From positions 1 through 64,000 of the forward strand of contig CALAMB010000485.1 in NCBI GenBank assembly GCA_937925645.1: DNA of 64,000 nucleotides. Direction: 5' to 3'. The stretch comes from an uncultured Acidobacteriota bacterium (lineage in GTDB: Bacteria > Acidobacteriota > JAAYUB01). Below the pieces are notes generated by a model that was given only the letters and a program-made list of their open reading frames with translations, made no database searches and had not been told where the DNA came from. A program made the position numbers and the translations under genes. Shown in pieces: positions 18,276 to 26,284 of this stretch (position 1 is the first letter of the stretch; each line of letters starts with the position of its first letter).

Positions 18276-18309
18276 GACATCTTTCATTTTGGCCCCGGGA
18301 CTGCCCTGA

Positions 18310-18894
18310 ATGAGTAGCGGCGAAGCGGAAGACATCCGGCGGTTTCTGGAAGGCGACGACCGCGCGTTCCAGGCGATTATGGATCGGTGGCACCGGCCCA
18401 TCGTCAATTTTCTGTACCGATGCACCGGCAGTCAGGATGACGCCGCCGAGCTGGCTCAGGAAACGTTCCAGACCGTCGCCCGGCGGCTTGGCGATTTGAA
18501 GGATCCGGCCCGGTTCTCCTCGTGGATCTACAAAATCGCCCTCAATCACGGCCGGATGCGGATGCGCAAGCAGCGCAACCGGCAGATGGAATCGCTGGAT
18601 GCGCAGACTCATGAAAACAACGAGCTCAAGGACAGTTACCAATCACTCACACTCAATCCATCGCTCTCCCCGGAAGAGTGCCTGTCCAAGCAGGAGATGG
18701 CCCGGGCGGTCCGCCTGGCGCTGGACCGGATCGAGCCGAAGCAGCGCGAGGTGATTGTATTGAAAGAGTACTCCGGATTGCGATTCCACGAAATTGCCGA
18801 CGTGCTGGACGCTCCGATCTCGACGATCAAATCCCGGATGTACCTGGGGCTGGCAAGCCTCAAACGGGAGATCATTAAAATCATTCGGCCGTAG
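18310..18894 (+). CDS. ECF-type RNA polymerase sigma factor (T2SS-operon associated)
   Basis: A 194-aa extracytoplasmic-function sigma factor. Region 2 spans residues ~20-90 (FQAIMDRWHRPIVNFLYRCT, DDAAELAQETFQTVARRL, RFSSWIYKIALNH). Region 4 spans ~130-185 (ALDRIEPKQREVIVLKEYSG, LRFHEIADVLDAPISTIKSR). There is no region 3 or C-terminal extension. The next gene, 7 bp downstream, is a zinc-finger anti-sigma factor, and the T2SS genes follow without an obvious break, so this sigma factor probably controls its own operon or the secreted cargo. Its target promoters are unknown. Confidence 0.92.
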   Translation: MSSGEAEDIRRFLEGDDRAFQAIMDRWHRPIVNFLYRCTGSQDDAAELAQETFQTVARRLGDLKDPARFSSWIYKIALNHGRMRMRKQRNRQMESLDAQTHENNELKDSYQSLTLNPSLSPEECLSKQEMARAVRLALDRIEPKQREVIVLKEYSGLRFHEIADVLDAPISTIKSRMYLGLASLKREIIKIIRP

Positions 18895-18901
18895 GTGTGC
18901 C

Positions 18902-19540
18902 ATGAATTGCGATCAAGCCCGAGAACATTTGTTGGATCTGATTTACGAGGAACTCCCCCAAGGCGCCGACCGCGACGCTCTGGACAGCCACCTGGCCGGC
19001 TGTCCCCGCTGCCGGGCCGAACTGCAGGAAATGGGCACCACCCGGCGGTTCATCGCCGCCTGGGATGATGTCCCGACGGCGGATCCCGGCCGCGTGCCGG
19101 CGCATGCGGCCAAGGGCGCAGGCCGACCGCTGCTTCATTTCCCCCGGATCTCCTGGCTGACGGCCGCCGCCGCCCTGCTCGTGATCGCCGCCGGCGTCCT
19201 GGCGGCCGTCACGCCGGTACAGGTCAGCTATAACGACCATGCGGTGGAAATCCGTTTGGGCGCCGGGCCGGCCCCGCCGGCGGCGGCCGACCCGGACTGG
19301 CTGCGGACGGTGGATCAGATGATCGCCGAAAGCGAAACCCGGCAGATGGGCCGGTTCATGGACGCCATGCAAAATGTTCATTTCCGGCTCGAGGAGGAAC
19401 GGTACCGCGACCGCCAGGCCATCCAGCAGGGCTTCGACCTGGTGAAGGAGATTTACATGGACCAGATCGAGCGCAACAATCAATTGCTGGAACTGTCCCT
19501 GCAACAAGCGGATTACCGCACCCGAATCCAGCCCCGATAG
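18902..19540 (+). CDS. Zinc-finger (zf-HC2) transmembrane anti-sigma factor
   Basis: A 212-aa one-pass membrane protein predicted to hold the upstream ECF sigma factor inactive. The N-terminal cytoplasmic domain has the ZAS motif (MNCDQAREHLLDLIYEEL, then HLAGCPRC, H-x3-C-x2-C). A membrane segment lies at about residues 82-102 (WLTAAAALLVIAAGVLAAV). The periplasmic part is short, starting with a beta-like VQVSYNDHAVEIRL, then a long charged coiled-coil-like helix (RFMDAMQNVHFRLEEERYRD...LLELSLQQADYR). A coiled coil on the sensory side is unusual and could touch an envelope partner such as the next gene product or the secretion machine (inference). Confidence 0.88.
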   Translation: MNCDQAREHLLDLIYEELPQGADRDALDSHLAGCPRCRAELQEMGTTRRFIAAWDDVPTADPGRVPAHAAKGAGRPLLHFPRISWLTAAAALLVIAAGVLAAVTPVQVSYNDHAVEIRLGAGPAPPAAADPDWLRTVDQMIAESETRQMGRFMDAMQNVHFRLEEERYRDRQAIQQGFDLVKEIYMDQIERNNQLLELSLQQADYRTRIQPR

Positions 19541-19548
19541 AGGTTGTC

Positions 19549-20121
19549 ATGATGCGCGGAAGTCATCATTCTGCTGTCCTGTGCCTGATCATCGGTTTGT
19601 GCGGGACAGCCGGCCTGTTCGGCGCGGGCTCCCCGGATGTTGACCTGGACCAGCTGCGGCGGGAATGCGAACTGTTTGAAAACATTCTCAACACCTCGCT
19701 GCGCCAGAACATGCAGAATCCCCTGTTCATCGCCGAGAAAGTCCGGGGCGCCTACCTGGAGGGCTACGGCGTCACCTTCACGTACACCGTCAACCTGAAC
19801 CGTTCGATGATCCTGTTCCCGAAATCCACGCAAGCCGGCCGGAGCGCCGGCGGCAACGAACCCGATCTCGGCAAGACGGTCCAGCTCCTGCGACGGTGCG
19901 CCGCGGAGGTGCTCAGCCAATACGGATCGGGTTTCCGGCAGTTGCCCGGCCGGCACAAAATCAGTATAATTGCCCACGTTTTATCCCGCTCGGTGGACCC
20001 GAATGTGCAATCCGGACACGTCTTGGTCGTGACGGCCAGCCGGGACGACCTCGGCCAGCTCCAGAAGGCCAAAATCAACGCCGAGGAATTCAAGAAAAGG
20101 ATCGTCTATCTTGAGTATTAA
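19549..20121 (+). CDS. Exported protein of unknown function in the sigma-T2SS operon
   Basis: A 190-aa protein with an N-terminal signal segment (SAVLCLIIGLCGTAGLFGAG) and a mature part of about 165 residues. Visible features are DLDQLRRECELFENILNTSL (helix), GAYLEGYGVTFTYTVNLNRS (paired strands), KTVQLLRRCAAEVLSQYG (helix) and HKISIIAHVLSRSV...GHVLVVTASRDDL (strands), ending in a Lys-rich helix. This suggests an alpha/beta periplasmic domain. It is 8 bp after the anti-sigma gene and its end overlaps the gspE start by 11 bp. The place between anti-sigma factor and secretion ATPase suggests a signal input or assembly factor, but I do not recognise the family. Confidence 0.8.
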   Translation: MMRGSHHSAVLCLIIGLCGTAGLFGAGSPDVDLDQLRRECELFENILNTSLRQNMQNPLFIAEKVRGAYLEGYGVTFTYTVNLNRSMILFPKSTQAGRSAGGNEPDLGKTVQLLRRCAAEVLSQYGSGFRQLPGRHKISIIAHVLSRSVDPNVQSGHVLVVTASRDDLGQLQKAKINAEEFKKRIVYLEY

Positions 20122-21817
20122 ACTGTCCGACATCAAGCAGAAGAAGAGAATCGGCGAGATCCTGCTGGAGAAGAGCCTCGTCACCGCCGACGAACTCAAG
20201 ACCGCGCTCAACCTGCAGAAGGAATCGCGGGACAAGATCGGCCGGATCCTCTGCGAGCTCGGCTACATTTCCGAGAAGGACCTGTTGCAGGAGCTGAGCC
20301 TCCAGTTGGAGATCCCCATTCTGATCCCCGAGATGATCCCACCGGTTCCGGTCATCGAAAACACCTTCAGCATCAATTTCATGAAGTTCAACCGGTTCCT
20401 CCCGGTTCATTTCGAAGGCGGCCTGCTGAGCATCGCCTGCGTCTACCCCAACGACTACGCCTTGGTCAACACCATCCGCCAGCTCACCCAGCACGAGATC
20501 AAGACCTACCTCGCCGTCGAGTCGGAAATCATGGATCTCATCGACCGGCTGTACGGCGGCGCCGCGTCCGACATGGAACGGATCATCGAGGGGATCGGCG
20601 ACGGCGAGATGGCCGGCCTCGAGGACGTCGAAGACATCGAGCACCTCAAGGACCTGGCCTCGGAGGCGCCGGTGATCCGCCTGGTCAATCTGTTTCTCCA
20701 GAAGGCCGTGGAGAGCCGTTCCAGCGACATCCACGTGGAGCCTTTCGAGAAGGAATTCAAGGTCCGGTTCCGCATCGACGGCATCCTCCATGACATCGAG
20801 TCCCCGCCCAAGCACCTCAAGGCGGCGATCATCTCCCGCATCAAGCTCATGGCCAAGCTGAACATCGCCGAGCGGCGGCTCCCCCAGGACGGCCGCATCA
20901 AACTGCGCGTCCTGGGCAAGGAGATCGACCTGCGCGTCTCGACCCTGCCCACCCTGTTCGGCGAGAGCGTCGTCCTGCGCATCCTGGACAAGGGCTCGGC
21001 CGCCCACTACGACCTGGCCAAGCTGGGCTTCCTGAGTGACACCTTGAACACAGTCCACCAGATCATCCGCCGCCCCTACGGCATGTTCCTGGTGACGGGT
21101 CCCACCGGCAGCGGCAAGTCCACCACGCTCTACGGGTCGCTCAAGAAGATCAACCTGCCCGACAAGAAGATCATCACCATCGAAGATCCGGTGGAATACC
21201 AGATTGAAGGCGTGAACCAGATCCACGTCAATCCCCAGATCGGCCTCACGTTCGCCAGCGGCCTGCGCCACATCGTGCGCCAGGACCCGGATGTCATCAT
21301 GGTGGGTGAAATCCGCGACCTCGAGACCGCGGAAATCGCCATCCGGGCGGCCCTCACGGGCCACCTGGTGTTCTCCACGCTCCACACGAACGACGCGCCG
21401 GGCGCCATCGCCCGCCTCATTGACATGGGCGCGGAAGACTATCTGCTGGCGTCCTCGATCCTGGGCATTCTGGCCCAGCGCCTGGTCCGGGTCATCTGCG
21501 AGGAGTGCAAGCAGCCGGTCCGGCCCGAAACGGCGCTGCTCAAGCAGTTCGACTTTCCGGCCGACACGATGTTCCATGAGGGAAAGGGGTGCCCCAGTTG
21601 CTCCGGCACCGGGTACCACGGCCGCATCGGGATCTTTGAGCTGATGAACATGACCGAAGAGGTCAAGCATCTGACCATCAGCCGTGCCCCGGCGTCCGAG
21701 ATCCGCAAGATGGCCATTCAGCAGGGCATGCGCACCATCCAGGAGGACGGCTTTCTGAAGGTCCTCCAGGGGTCGACCACCCTGGCCGAAGTGTTGCGCG
21801 TCACCCAGGACGTGTAG
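20111..21817 (+). CDS. gspE: Type II secretion ATPase GspE
   Basis: Cytoplasmic hexameric ATPase that drives pseudopilus assembly. The 568-aa product has an N-terminal GspE/MshEN-type domain (res ~10-150; RIGEILLEKSLVTADELKTA, LCELGYISEKDLLQ), an N2-like domain, and the AAA core: Walker A GPTGSGKST starting at residue 330, Asp box IITIEDPVEYQI, Walker B-like RQDPDVIMVGEIRD, His box TGHLVFSTLHTND. The zinc Cys pairs are C463/C466 and C494/C497. TTG 20111 is the start, overlapping the upstream gene by 11 bp. PilB/GspE distinction rests on the operon, which is a T2SS. Confidence 0.95.
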   Translation: MSIKLSDIKQKKRIGEILLEKSLVTADELKTALNLQKESRDKIGRILCELGYISEKDLLQELSLQLEIPILIPEMIPPVPVIENTFSINFMKFNRFLPVHFEGGLLSIACVYPNDYALVNTIRQLTQHEIKTYLAVESEIMDLIDRLYGGAASDMERIIEGIGDGEMAGLEDVEDIEHLKDLASEAPVIRLVNLFLQKAVESRSSDIHVEPFEKEFKVRFRIDGILHDIESPPKHLKAAIISRIKLMAKLNIAERRLPQDGRIKLRVLGKEIDLRVSTLPTLFGESVVLRILDKGSAAHYDLAKLGFLSDTLNTVHQIIRRPYGMFLVTGPTGSGKSTTLYGSLKKINLPDKKIITIEDPVEYQIEGVNQIHVNPQIGLTFASGLRHIVRQDPDVIMVGEIRDLETAEIAIRAALTGHLVFSTLHTNDAPGAIARLIDMGAEDYLLASSILGILAQRLVRVICEECKQPVRPETALLKQFDFPADTMFHEGKGCPSCSGTGYHGRIGIFELMNMTEEVKHLTISRAPASEIRKMAIQQGMRTIQEDGFLKVLQGSTTLAEVLRVTQDV

Positions 21818-21836
21818 GCGAAACGCACGAGGAACC

Positions 21837-23060
21837 ATGTCGGCATTCACCTACAAAGCCACCACCCGCGAGGGCAAGGTCGTCGAAGGCCAGATCGAGG
21901 CCGAAAACGAGCGGGCCGTTCTGGTCAAGCTGCAGGACCTGGGCTATCTGCCGCTCCGCATCACCGCGGGACCGAAAGGCGGCCCGTCCTTGTTCGCGCT
22001 CGGCGTATCGGCCCGCCACCGGCGCAAGGTCCGGACCAAGGATCTGCTGCTGTTCACCCAGGAGTTGAAGACCCTGCTCCGGGCGGGCCTGCCGCTGGAC
22101 CGCAGCCTGATGATCCTCGAGCAGCTCACGGAGAAGGGCGTGCTGCAGGAGGTCATCCACGACGTCATCGGCAAGATCAAGGGCGGCAAGACCCTGGCGG
22201 ATGCCATGGCCGAGCATCCCGACGTGTTCCCCAAAGTTTACGTGAACATGATCCGCGCGGGCGAGTCGGGCGGAGTGGTGCCGCAGGTTCTGGAGGAGGT
22301 CAGCGCCTACCTCGAGCGGAGCGTCGAACTCAGGACCTACCTGGCGACCTCGTTGATCTACCCGGTCATTGTTTCTTCGATGATGATCGTGTCGCTCCTG
22401 GTGATGTTCCTTTTTGTGATCCCCAAATTCGCGCAGATCTTCGAAAGCTCGCGGGCGCCGATCCCCCTGCCCATGCAGGCGCTGATGACGATCAGCGATT
22501 TCTTCACCGGCTGGTGGTGGGCGCTGCTGGGCGTCATCGTCCTCGCCGTCCTGGGGTTCGTCCGCTGGCACCGGACGCCCCGCGGCCGTCGGATCTGGGA
22601 CGAGCGGCTGCTGAAGACGCCCGTCTTCGGCCGGCTGGTCAGCCTGGTGGAAGTCGCGCGGTTCAACCGGACGTTGGGCACCCTGCTGCAGAGCGCCGTC
22701 CCGCTGGTCCATGCGCTCACGCTGGTCAAGGAGATCCTCAACAACCAGATCATCGCGGAATCCATCGAGCCCATCAAAAACGGCGTGAAGAAGGGCGACG
22801 GGCTGGTGGGTCCCATGCGGAAGACCGGCGTCTTTCCGCCCCTGTCGTTGCACCTGATCGAAGTCGGCGAAGAGACCGGCAACCTGGCGGCCATGCTCAC
22901 CCAGGCCGCCGAAGTGTTCGAAAACGATGCCCGGGTGGAGGTCAAGCGGTTGATCGGCCTGTTCGAACCCGCCATGATCCTGCTCATGGGGCTGGTGGTG
23001 GGCTTGATCGTCATCACCATGGTGTTTTCGATATTCAGCATCAGCGAGATTCCGATGTAG
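21837..23060 (+). CDS. gspF: Type II secretion inner-membrane platform protein GspF
   Basis: Inner-membrane platform protein linking GspE to the pseudopilus. The 407-aa product begins AFTYKATTREGKVVEGQIEA, the family N-terminus. It has two T2SSF repeats (res ~70-193 and ~275-395; LLLFTQELKTLLRAGLPLDRSL and VARFNRTLGTLLQSAVPLVHAL), AGESGGVVPQVLEEVS and VGEETGNLAAMLTQAAEVFE, and three membrane segments around residues 170-200, 220-240 and 378-402. It lies 19 bp after gspE. Confidence 0.95.
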   Translation: MSAFTYKATTREGKVVEGQIEAENERAVLVKLQDLGYLPLRITAGPKGGPSLFALGVSARHRRKVRTKDLLLFTQELKTLLRAGLPLDRSLMILEQLTEKGVLQEVIHDVIGKIKGGKTLADAMAEHPDVFPKVYVNMIRAGESGGVVPQVLEEVSAYLERSVELRTYLATSLIYPVIVSSMMIVSLLVMFLFVIPKFAQIFESSRAPIPLPMQALMTISDFFTGWWWALLGVIVLAVLGFVRWHRTPRGRRIWDERLLKTPVFGRLVSLVEVARFNRTLGTLLQSAVPLVHALTLVKEILNNQIIAESIEPIKNGVKKGDGLVGPMRKTGVFPPLSLHLIEVGEETGNLAAMLTQAAEVFENDARVEVKRLIGLFEPAMILLMGLVVGLIVITMVFSIFSISEIPM

Positions 23061-23068
23061 GAGAAGCC

Positions 23069-23500
23069 ATGAGCGAAAAACGGGAACGTCGTCGGCACCA
23101 ACCGAAGGGATTCAGCTTGATCGAGCTGATGGTGGTGCTTGTCATTCTGGGTCTCATCGTCGGCATCGTGGGCCCAAGCGCGTGGCGCCGGCTGACCCAG
23201 GGCCAGAAGATCGCAGCCAAGACCCAGATCCAGCAGCTGGAGGCGTCCCTGCTCAGTTTCAGCACCGACATGGGCCGCCTGCCCACCACCGAGGAGGGGC
23301 TCAAGGCGCTCGTCGAGAACCCGGACGGCTCGGAGCTGTGGGCGGGGCCCTATCTGAACAAGATGCGAGTGCCCAAGGATCCCTGGCAGGCGGATTACAT
23401 TTACCTTTTCCCGGGTTCCCACAACAACGAGTTCGACTTGTATTCCAAGGGACAGGACGGCCAGGCGGGCACCGCCGACGACATCACCAACTGGGAGTGA
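23069..23500 (+). CDS. gspG: Major pseudopilin GspG
   Basis: Main subunit of the T2SS pseudopilus. The 143-aa prepilin has a 14-residue basic leader ending G14, then F15 and the N-methylated helix FSLIELMVVLVILGLIVGIV, with Glu at mature position 5. The globular part has the GspG pattern: TQIQQLEASLLSFSTDMGRLPTTEEGLKALV, then DPWQADYIYLFPG and the calcium-loop-like DLYSKGQDGQAGTADDITNW. It starts 8 bp after gspF. Confidence 0.96.
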   Translation: MSEKRERRRHQPKGFSLIELMVVLVILGLIVGIVGPSAWRRLTQGQKIAAKTQIQQLEASLLSFSTDMGRLPTTEEGLKALVENPDGSELWAGPYLNKMRVPKDPWQADYIYLFPGSHNNEFDLYSKGQDGQAGTADDITNWE

Positions 23501-23503
23501 TCA

Positions 23504-24001
23504 ATGAGCGGGCGCCGCAGCGGATTCACTTATGTGGAGGTGGTGGTGGTGTTGGCCATTCTGGCCGTCACCGGCCTTGTCGCCTATCCGCCGTTGCGCG
23601 CCACGCTGGAAAAAACCCGGATGGAAAGCGCCGTCCGGGAGCTGGCGGCCCTGCTGAAGTATGCCCGGGAAAAGTCCATGGCGGAGCAGGAAACCGTGGC
23701 CGTGGTGCTGCGAAAGCAGGAAAGCGACTTGACGATCTTCAACCGCCGGGGACAATCCATCAAACACTACCGCCTGTACGAGAAGGCCGTGTTCGCCCGC
23801 CTCATCCTGGACGGGCTCGACGTCGCGGACAACCGGACGGTGGTCTGGTTCTACCCCGACGGGCGCTGCACCGGCGTCGCCATGGTGGTCCGCCACGAGA
23901 GTGGCCGCCAGTTCCGGCTCAGGACCGACATCCTCACCGGCAACACCCGCATTTACGCGCCCGGTGAAGTTGGATTTGACGATGAAATATTCAACCCCTG
24001 A
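23504..24001 (+). CDS. gspH: Minor pseudopilin GspH
   Basis: Minor pseudopilin of the T2SS. The 165-aa prepilin has a very short leader MSGRRSG, then FTYVEVVVVLAILAVTGLVA with Glu5. It continues as in GspH: TRMESAVRELAALLKYAREKSMAEQETVAVVL, then beta strands with VVWFYPDGRCTGVAMVV. Assignment as GspH rests on position after gspG and the REL-x2-LL-x2-AR segment. Its last 20 bp overlap gspI. Confidence 0.85.
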   Translation: MSGRRSGFTYVEVVVVLAILAVTGLVAYPPLRATLEKTRMESAVRELAALLKYAREKSMAEQETVAVVLRKQESDLTIFNRRGQSIKHYRLYEKAVFARLILDGLDVADNRTVVWFYPDGRCTGVAMVVRHESGRQFRLRTDILTGNTRIYAPGEVGFDDEIFNP

Positions 24002-24479
24002 CAGCCGGGCGACCGGAACCCGCCTCCGCCGCCGGCGCGCCAGCGCCGGCTTCTCCCTGCTGGAGGTGGTGATCGCGGTGGTGCTGGTCGGTGTGATCTT
24101 CGGCGCCATCATCCAGGCGTTTTCATACTCTTTACGAAACATCAACCAGGTCAACGTGTACCACATCGCCCTCCAGCTGGCGCAGAACAAGATGAACGAG
24201 TTGCTCATCGACGAGAGCGTGATCGCGGACGGGTCGCTGGACGGCTCGTGGGACGACAATTACAGCTGGCGCGCCGTGATGGAAACCCGCGAGGTGGACG
24301 ACCTGACCATCGACAAGAGCAAGCTCTCCACCCGGCTCCTCCACATCCGCCTCACCGTCACGTACGCCAGCCAAGGCAAGCGGCGTGAGGTCCGGCTGTT
24401 CACCATCAAGCTCGTGCCCAAACCGGGCGTGGGCGAACCCGGCCGGCTGTCGGGCAGGAGGGCGCCCTATGGCCGCTAG
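23982..24479 (+). CDS. gspI: Minor pseudopilin GspI
   Basis: Minor pseudopilin of the tip complex. The 165-aa prepilin has a 23-residue, Arg-rich leader ending SAG, then FSLLEVVIAVVLVGVIFGAI with Glu5. LQLAQNKMNELLIDE is the conserved GspI helix (A-x-N-K-x-x-E-L). Starts within gspH (20-bp overlap) and ends within gspJ (11-bp overlap). Confidence 0.88.
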   Translation: MKYSTPDSRATGTRLRRRRASAGFSLLEVVIAVVLVGVIFGAIIQAFSYSLRNINQVNVYHIALQLAQNKMNELLIDESVIADGSLDGSWDDNYSWRAVMETREVDDLTIDKSKLSTRLLHIRLTVTYASQGKRREVRLFTIKLVPKPGVGEPGRLSGRRAPYGR

Positions 24480-25251
24480 GCGCGTCGTCTCCCCCAGGGG
24501 ATTCAGCCTGCTGGAAGTGCTGGTGGCGGTGACGCTGTTCGCCATCATCTGCACCGTCCTCTACTCCGGCTTCGCCATGGTCACCCGCAGCTGGCGACGC
24601 GGCCACGAAAACATCCAGCAAAGCGAGCGGCTGCGCAGCGTCTTTGAGCTGATCCGGCGGCAGATCATCTCCATTTACCCGGTGGTGCCGGTCGAGGAGG
24701 ATATCGAATCCGCCCAGGCCCAACCAGGGCCCCAGCGCATGGTCGCCGCCAAAATCCCTTACTTTGTGGGCAGCGACCAGCAGGTCGCTTTCGTCACCCT
24801 GTTTTCACTTCGGTTCAACGCCATCCCCGGCCTCTGCTTCGTGGCCTATGGGGTCGAACCGTCCCTCAGCGGCGACGGCGTCGCCTTGATCGAACTGGAG
24901 AAACCGTACACCGGCATTAACCCGCTGGCGGCGGATGGCGCCCAACTGGCGCCGGAGAACGTGTATCGCTACACCCTGCTCGATCATCTGGCGGAGGTTT
25001 CCTTCGAATTCTACGGGCTCGACCTGTCGCAGGCCGGCGTCGTGCCGGACGAGGAACAGGTCAAGCAATGGTATCCCGTATGGAAGGTCGATGAGATGGG
25101 CGATTTGCCGGAGGCGGTCCGCATCCGCTACCGGTTCCTGCCCGAAGCCAAAATGCGGTTTCCGGAAGGGGAAATTCTGGTCCCCATCCGGAGCAAAGGC
25201 AATCAACCCACTGGCCGCGTGCCGCGGAGGATGCCGAATGCAACCAGGTAG
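24469..25251 (+). CDS. gspJ: Minor pseudopilin GspJ
   Basis: Minor pseudopilin, with GspI and GspK expected to form the tip. The 260-aa prepilin has an 11-residue leader ending PRG, then FSLLEVLVAVTLFAIICTVL with Glu5. The globular part is long and beta-rich (VAFVTLFSLRFNAIPGLCFVAYGVE, DHLAEVSFEFYGLD, AVRIRYRFLP). Overlaps gspI by 11 bp and gspK by 14 bp. Confidence 0.87.
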   Translation: MAARRVVSPRGFSLLEVLVAVTLFAIICTVLYSGFAMVTRSWRRGHENIQQSERLRSVFELIRRQIISIYPVVPVEEDIESAQAQPGPQRMVAAKIPYFVGSDQQVAFVTLFSLRFNAIPGLCFVAYGVEPSLSGDGVALIELEKPYTGINPLAADGAQLAPENVYRYTLLDHLAEVSFEFYGLDLSQAGVVPDEEQVKQWYPVWKVDEMGDLPEAVRIRYRFLPEAKMRFPEGEILVPIRSKGNQPTGRVPRRMPNATR

Positions 25252-26284
25252 GCGCACCCGGCGGGGCTCGGTTCTCATCGCGATGCTGTGGATGCTCACG
25301 GCCATGAGCATCCTCTGCATCAGCTTCGCCAAGACCGTCCGGGTGGAAGCCAACGCCGTATCGAACACGCGCGGTCTGACCCAGGCCTACTATCTCGCCC
25401 AAGCCGGCATCTCCGAAACGATCTACAAGCTGATCGTGTTCCGCCTCGAGGGCGGCGGCTCGTCGTTTTCTGCCGAAGCCGAGCTGGAACCCCGCGACAT
25501 CGACCTCGGCAAGGTGATGCTCCATGCCGATGTGGCCGACGTGGAGGTGGCGATCCACGACGAAGACGGCAAGATCAACATCAACCGCGCCAACAAGGAC
25601 CTGCTGCTCAGCCTGCTGGTCGGTCTCGGCCTGGCGGATGACCGGGCCGACATCATCTCAGACTCCATTCTCGACTGGTGCGACATCGATGATGACTATC
25701 ACGCCAACGGCGCCGAATCCGAATACTACCTGAGTCTGGAAAATCCGTACGCCGCAAAAAACGGCCCCATGGATACCATCGAGGAGCTGCTGCTGGTCCG
25801 CGAAATCGATCCCCAGTTGTTCTACGGCTACACCTACGAGGATGCGTCCGGCAACTTGCGCCACATGCCGGGTCTTAACCAGTGCGTCAGCGTCTATGGC
25901 TCCGGCGCCGGCGTCAACATCAACTCGGCGCCGTACACCGTGTTGCTGACTATCGGGTTCCCGCCCGAGATGGCCCGGCGAATCATCGTCGAGCGGCAGG
26001 AGCGTCCCTTCAAGGACCAGCAGGATTTCAACACGCGGGTGCCCGAGTCACCCGGCATGGAGCAGCTCAAGACGCCCATCGTGACCCGGCCCCCGGTCCA
26101 ATCGTCATATTTTTCGCTGATTTCCACCGCCAAAATGAAGAACTCAAAACTCCAAAAGACGATCTTGGCGATTGTCCGGCTCAACCCGCGCTACCCGCTC
26201 AAACACAGCATCGTATACTGGAACGAAAACTATCAAGTGGAACAAGCTGATTTCGAACTCTCGGAGGAACAGGGATTGCCATGA
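25238..26284 (+). CDS. gspK: Pseudopilus tip protein GspK
   Basis: Largest minor pseudopilin, capping the pseudopilus. The 348-aa product has a short basic leader ending RRG10, then SVLIAMLWMLTAMSILCISF. It lacks Glu5, which is normal for GspK. The globular domain has the helix-hairpin-helix features of the family: VAIHDEDGKININRANKDLL, DSILDWCDIDDDY, NPYAAKNGPMDTIEELLLV, and VNINSAPYTVLLTIGFPPEM. GGAGG precedes the ATG within the gspJ end. Confidence 0.93.
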   Translation: MQPGRRTRRGSVLIAMLWMLTAMSILCISFAKTVRVEANAVSNTRGLTQAYYLAQAGISETIYKLIVFRLEGGGSSFSAEAELEPRDIDLGKVMLHADVADVEVAIHDEDGKININRANKDLLLSLLVGLGLADDRADIISDSILDWCDIDDDYHANGAESEYYLSLENPYAAKNGPMDTIEELLLVREIDPQLFYGYTYEDASGNLRHMPGLNQCVSVYGSGAGVNINSAPYTVLLTIGFPPEMARRIIVERQERPFKDQQDFNTRVPESPGMEQLKTPIVTRPPVQSSYFSLISTAKMKNSKLQKTILAIVRLNPRYPLKHSIVYWNENYQVEQADFELSEEQGLP

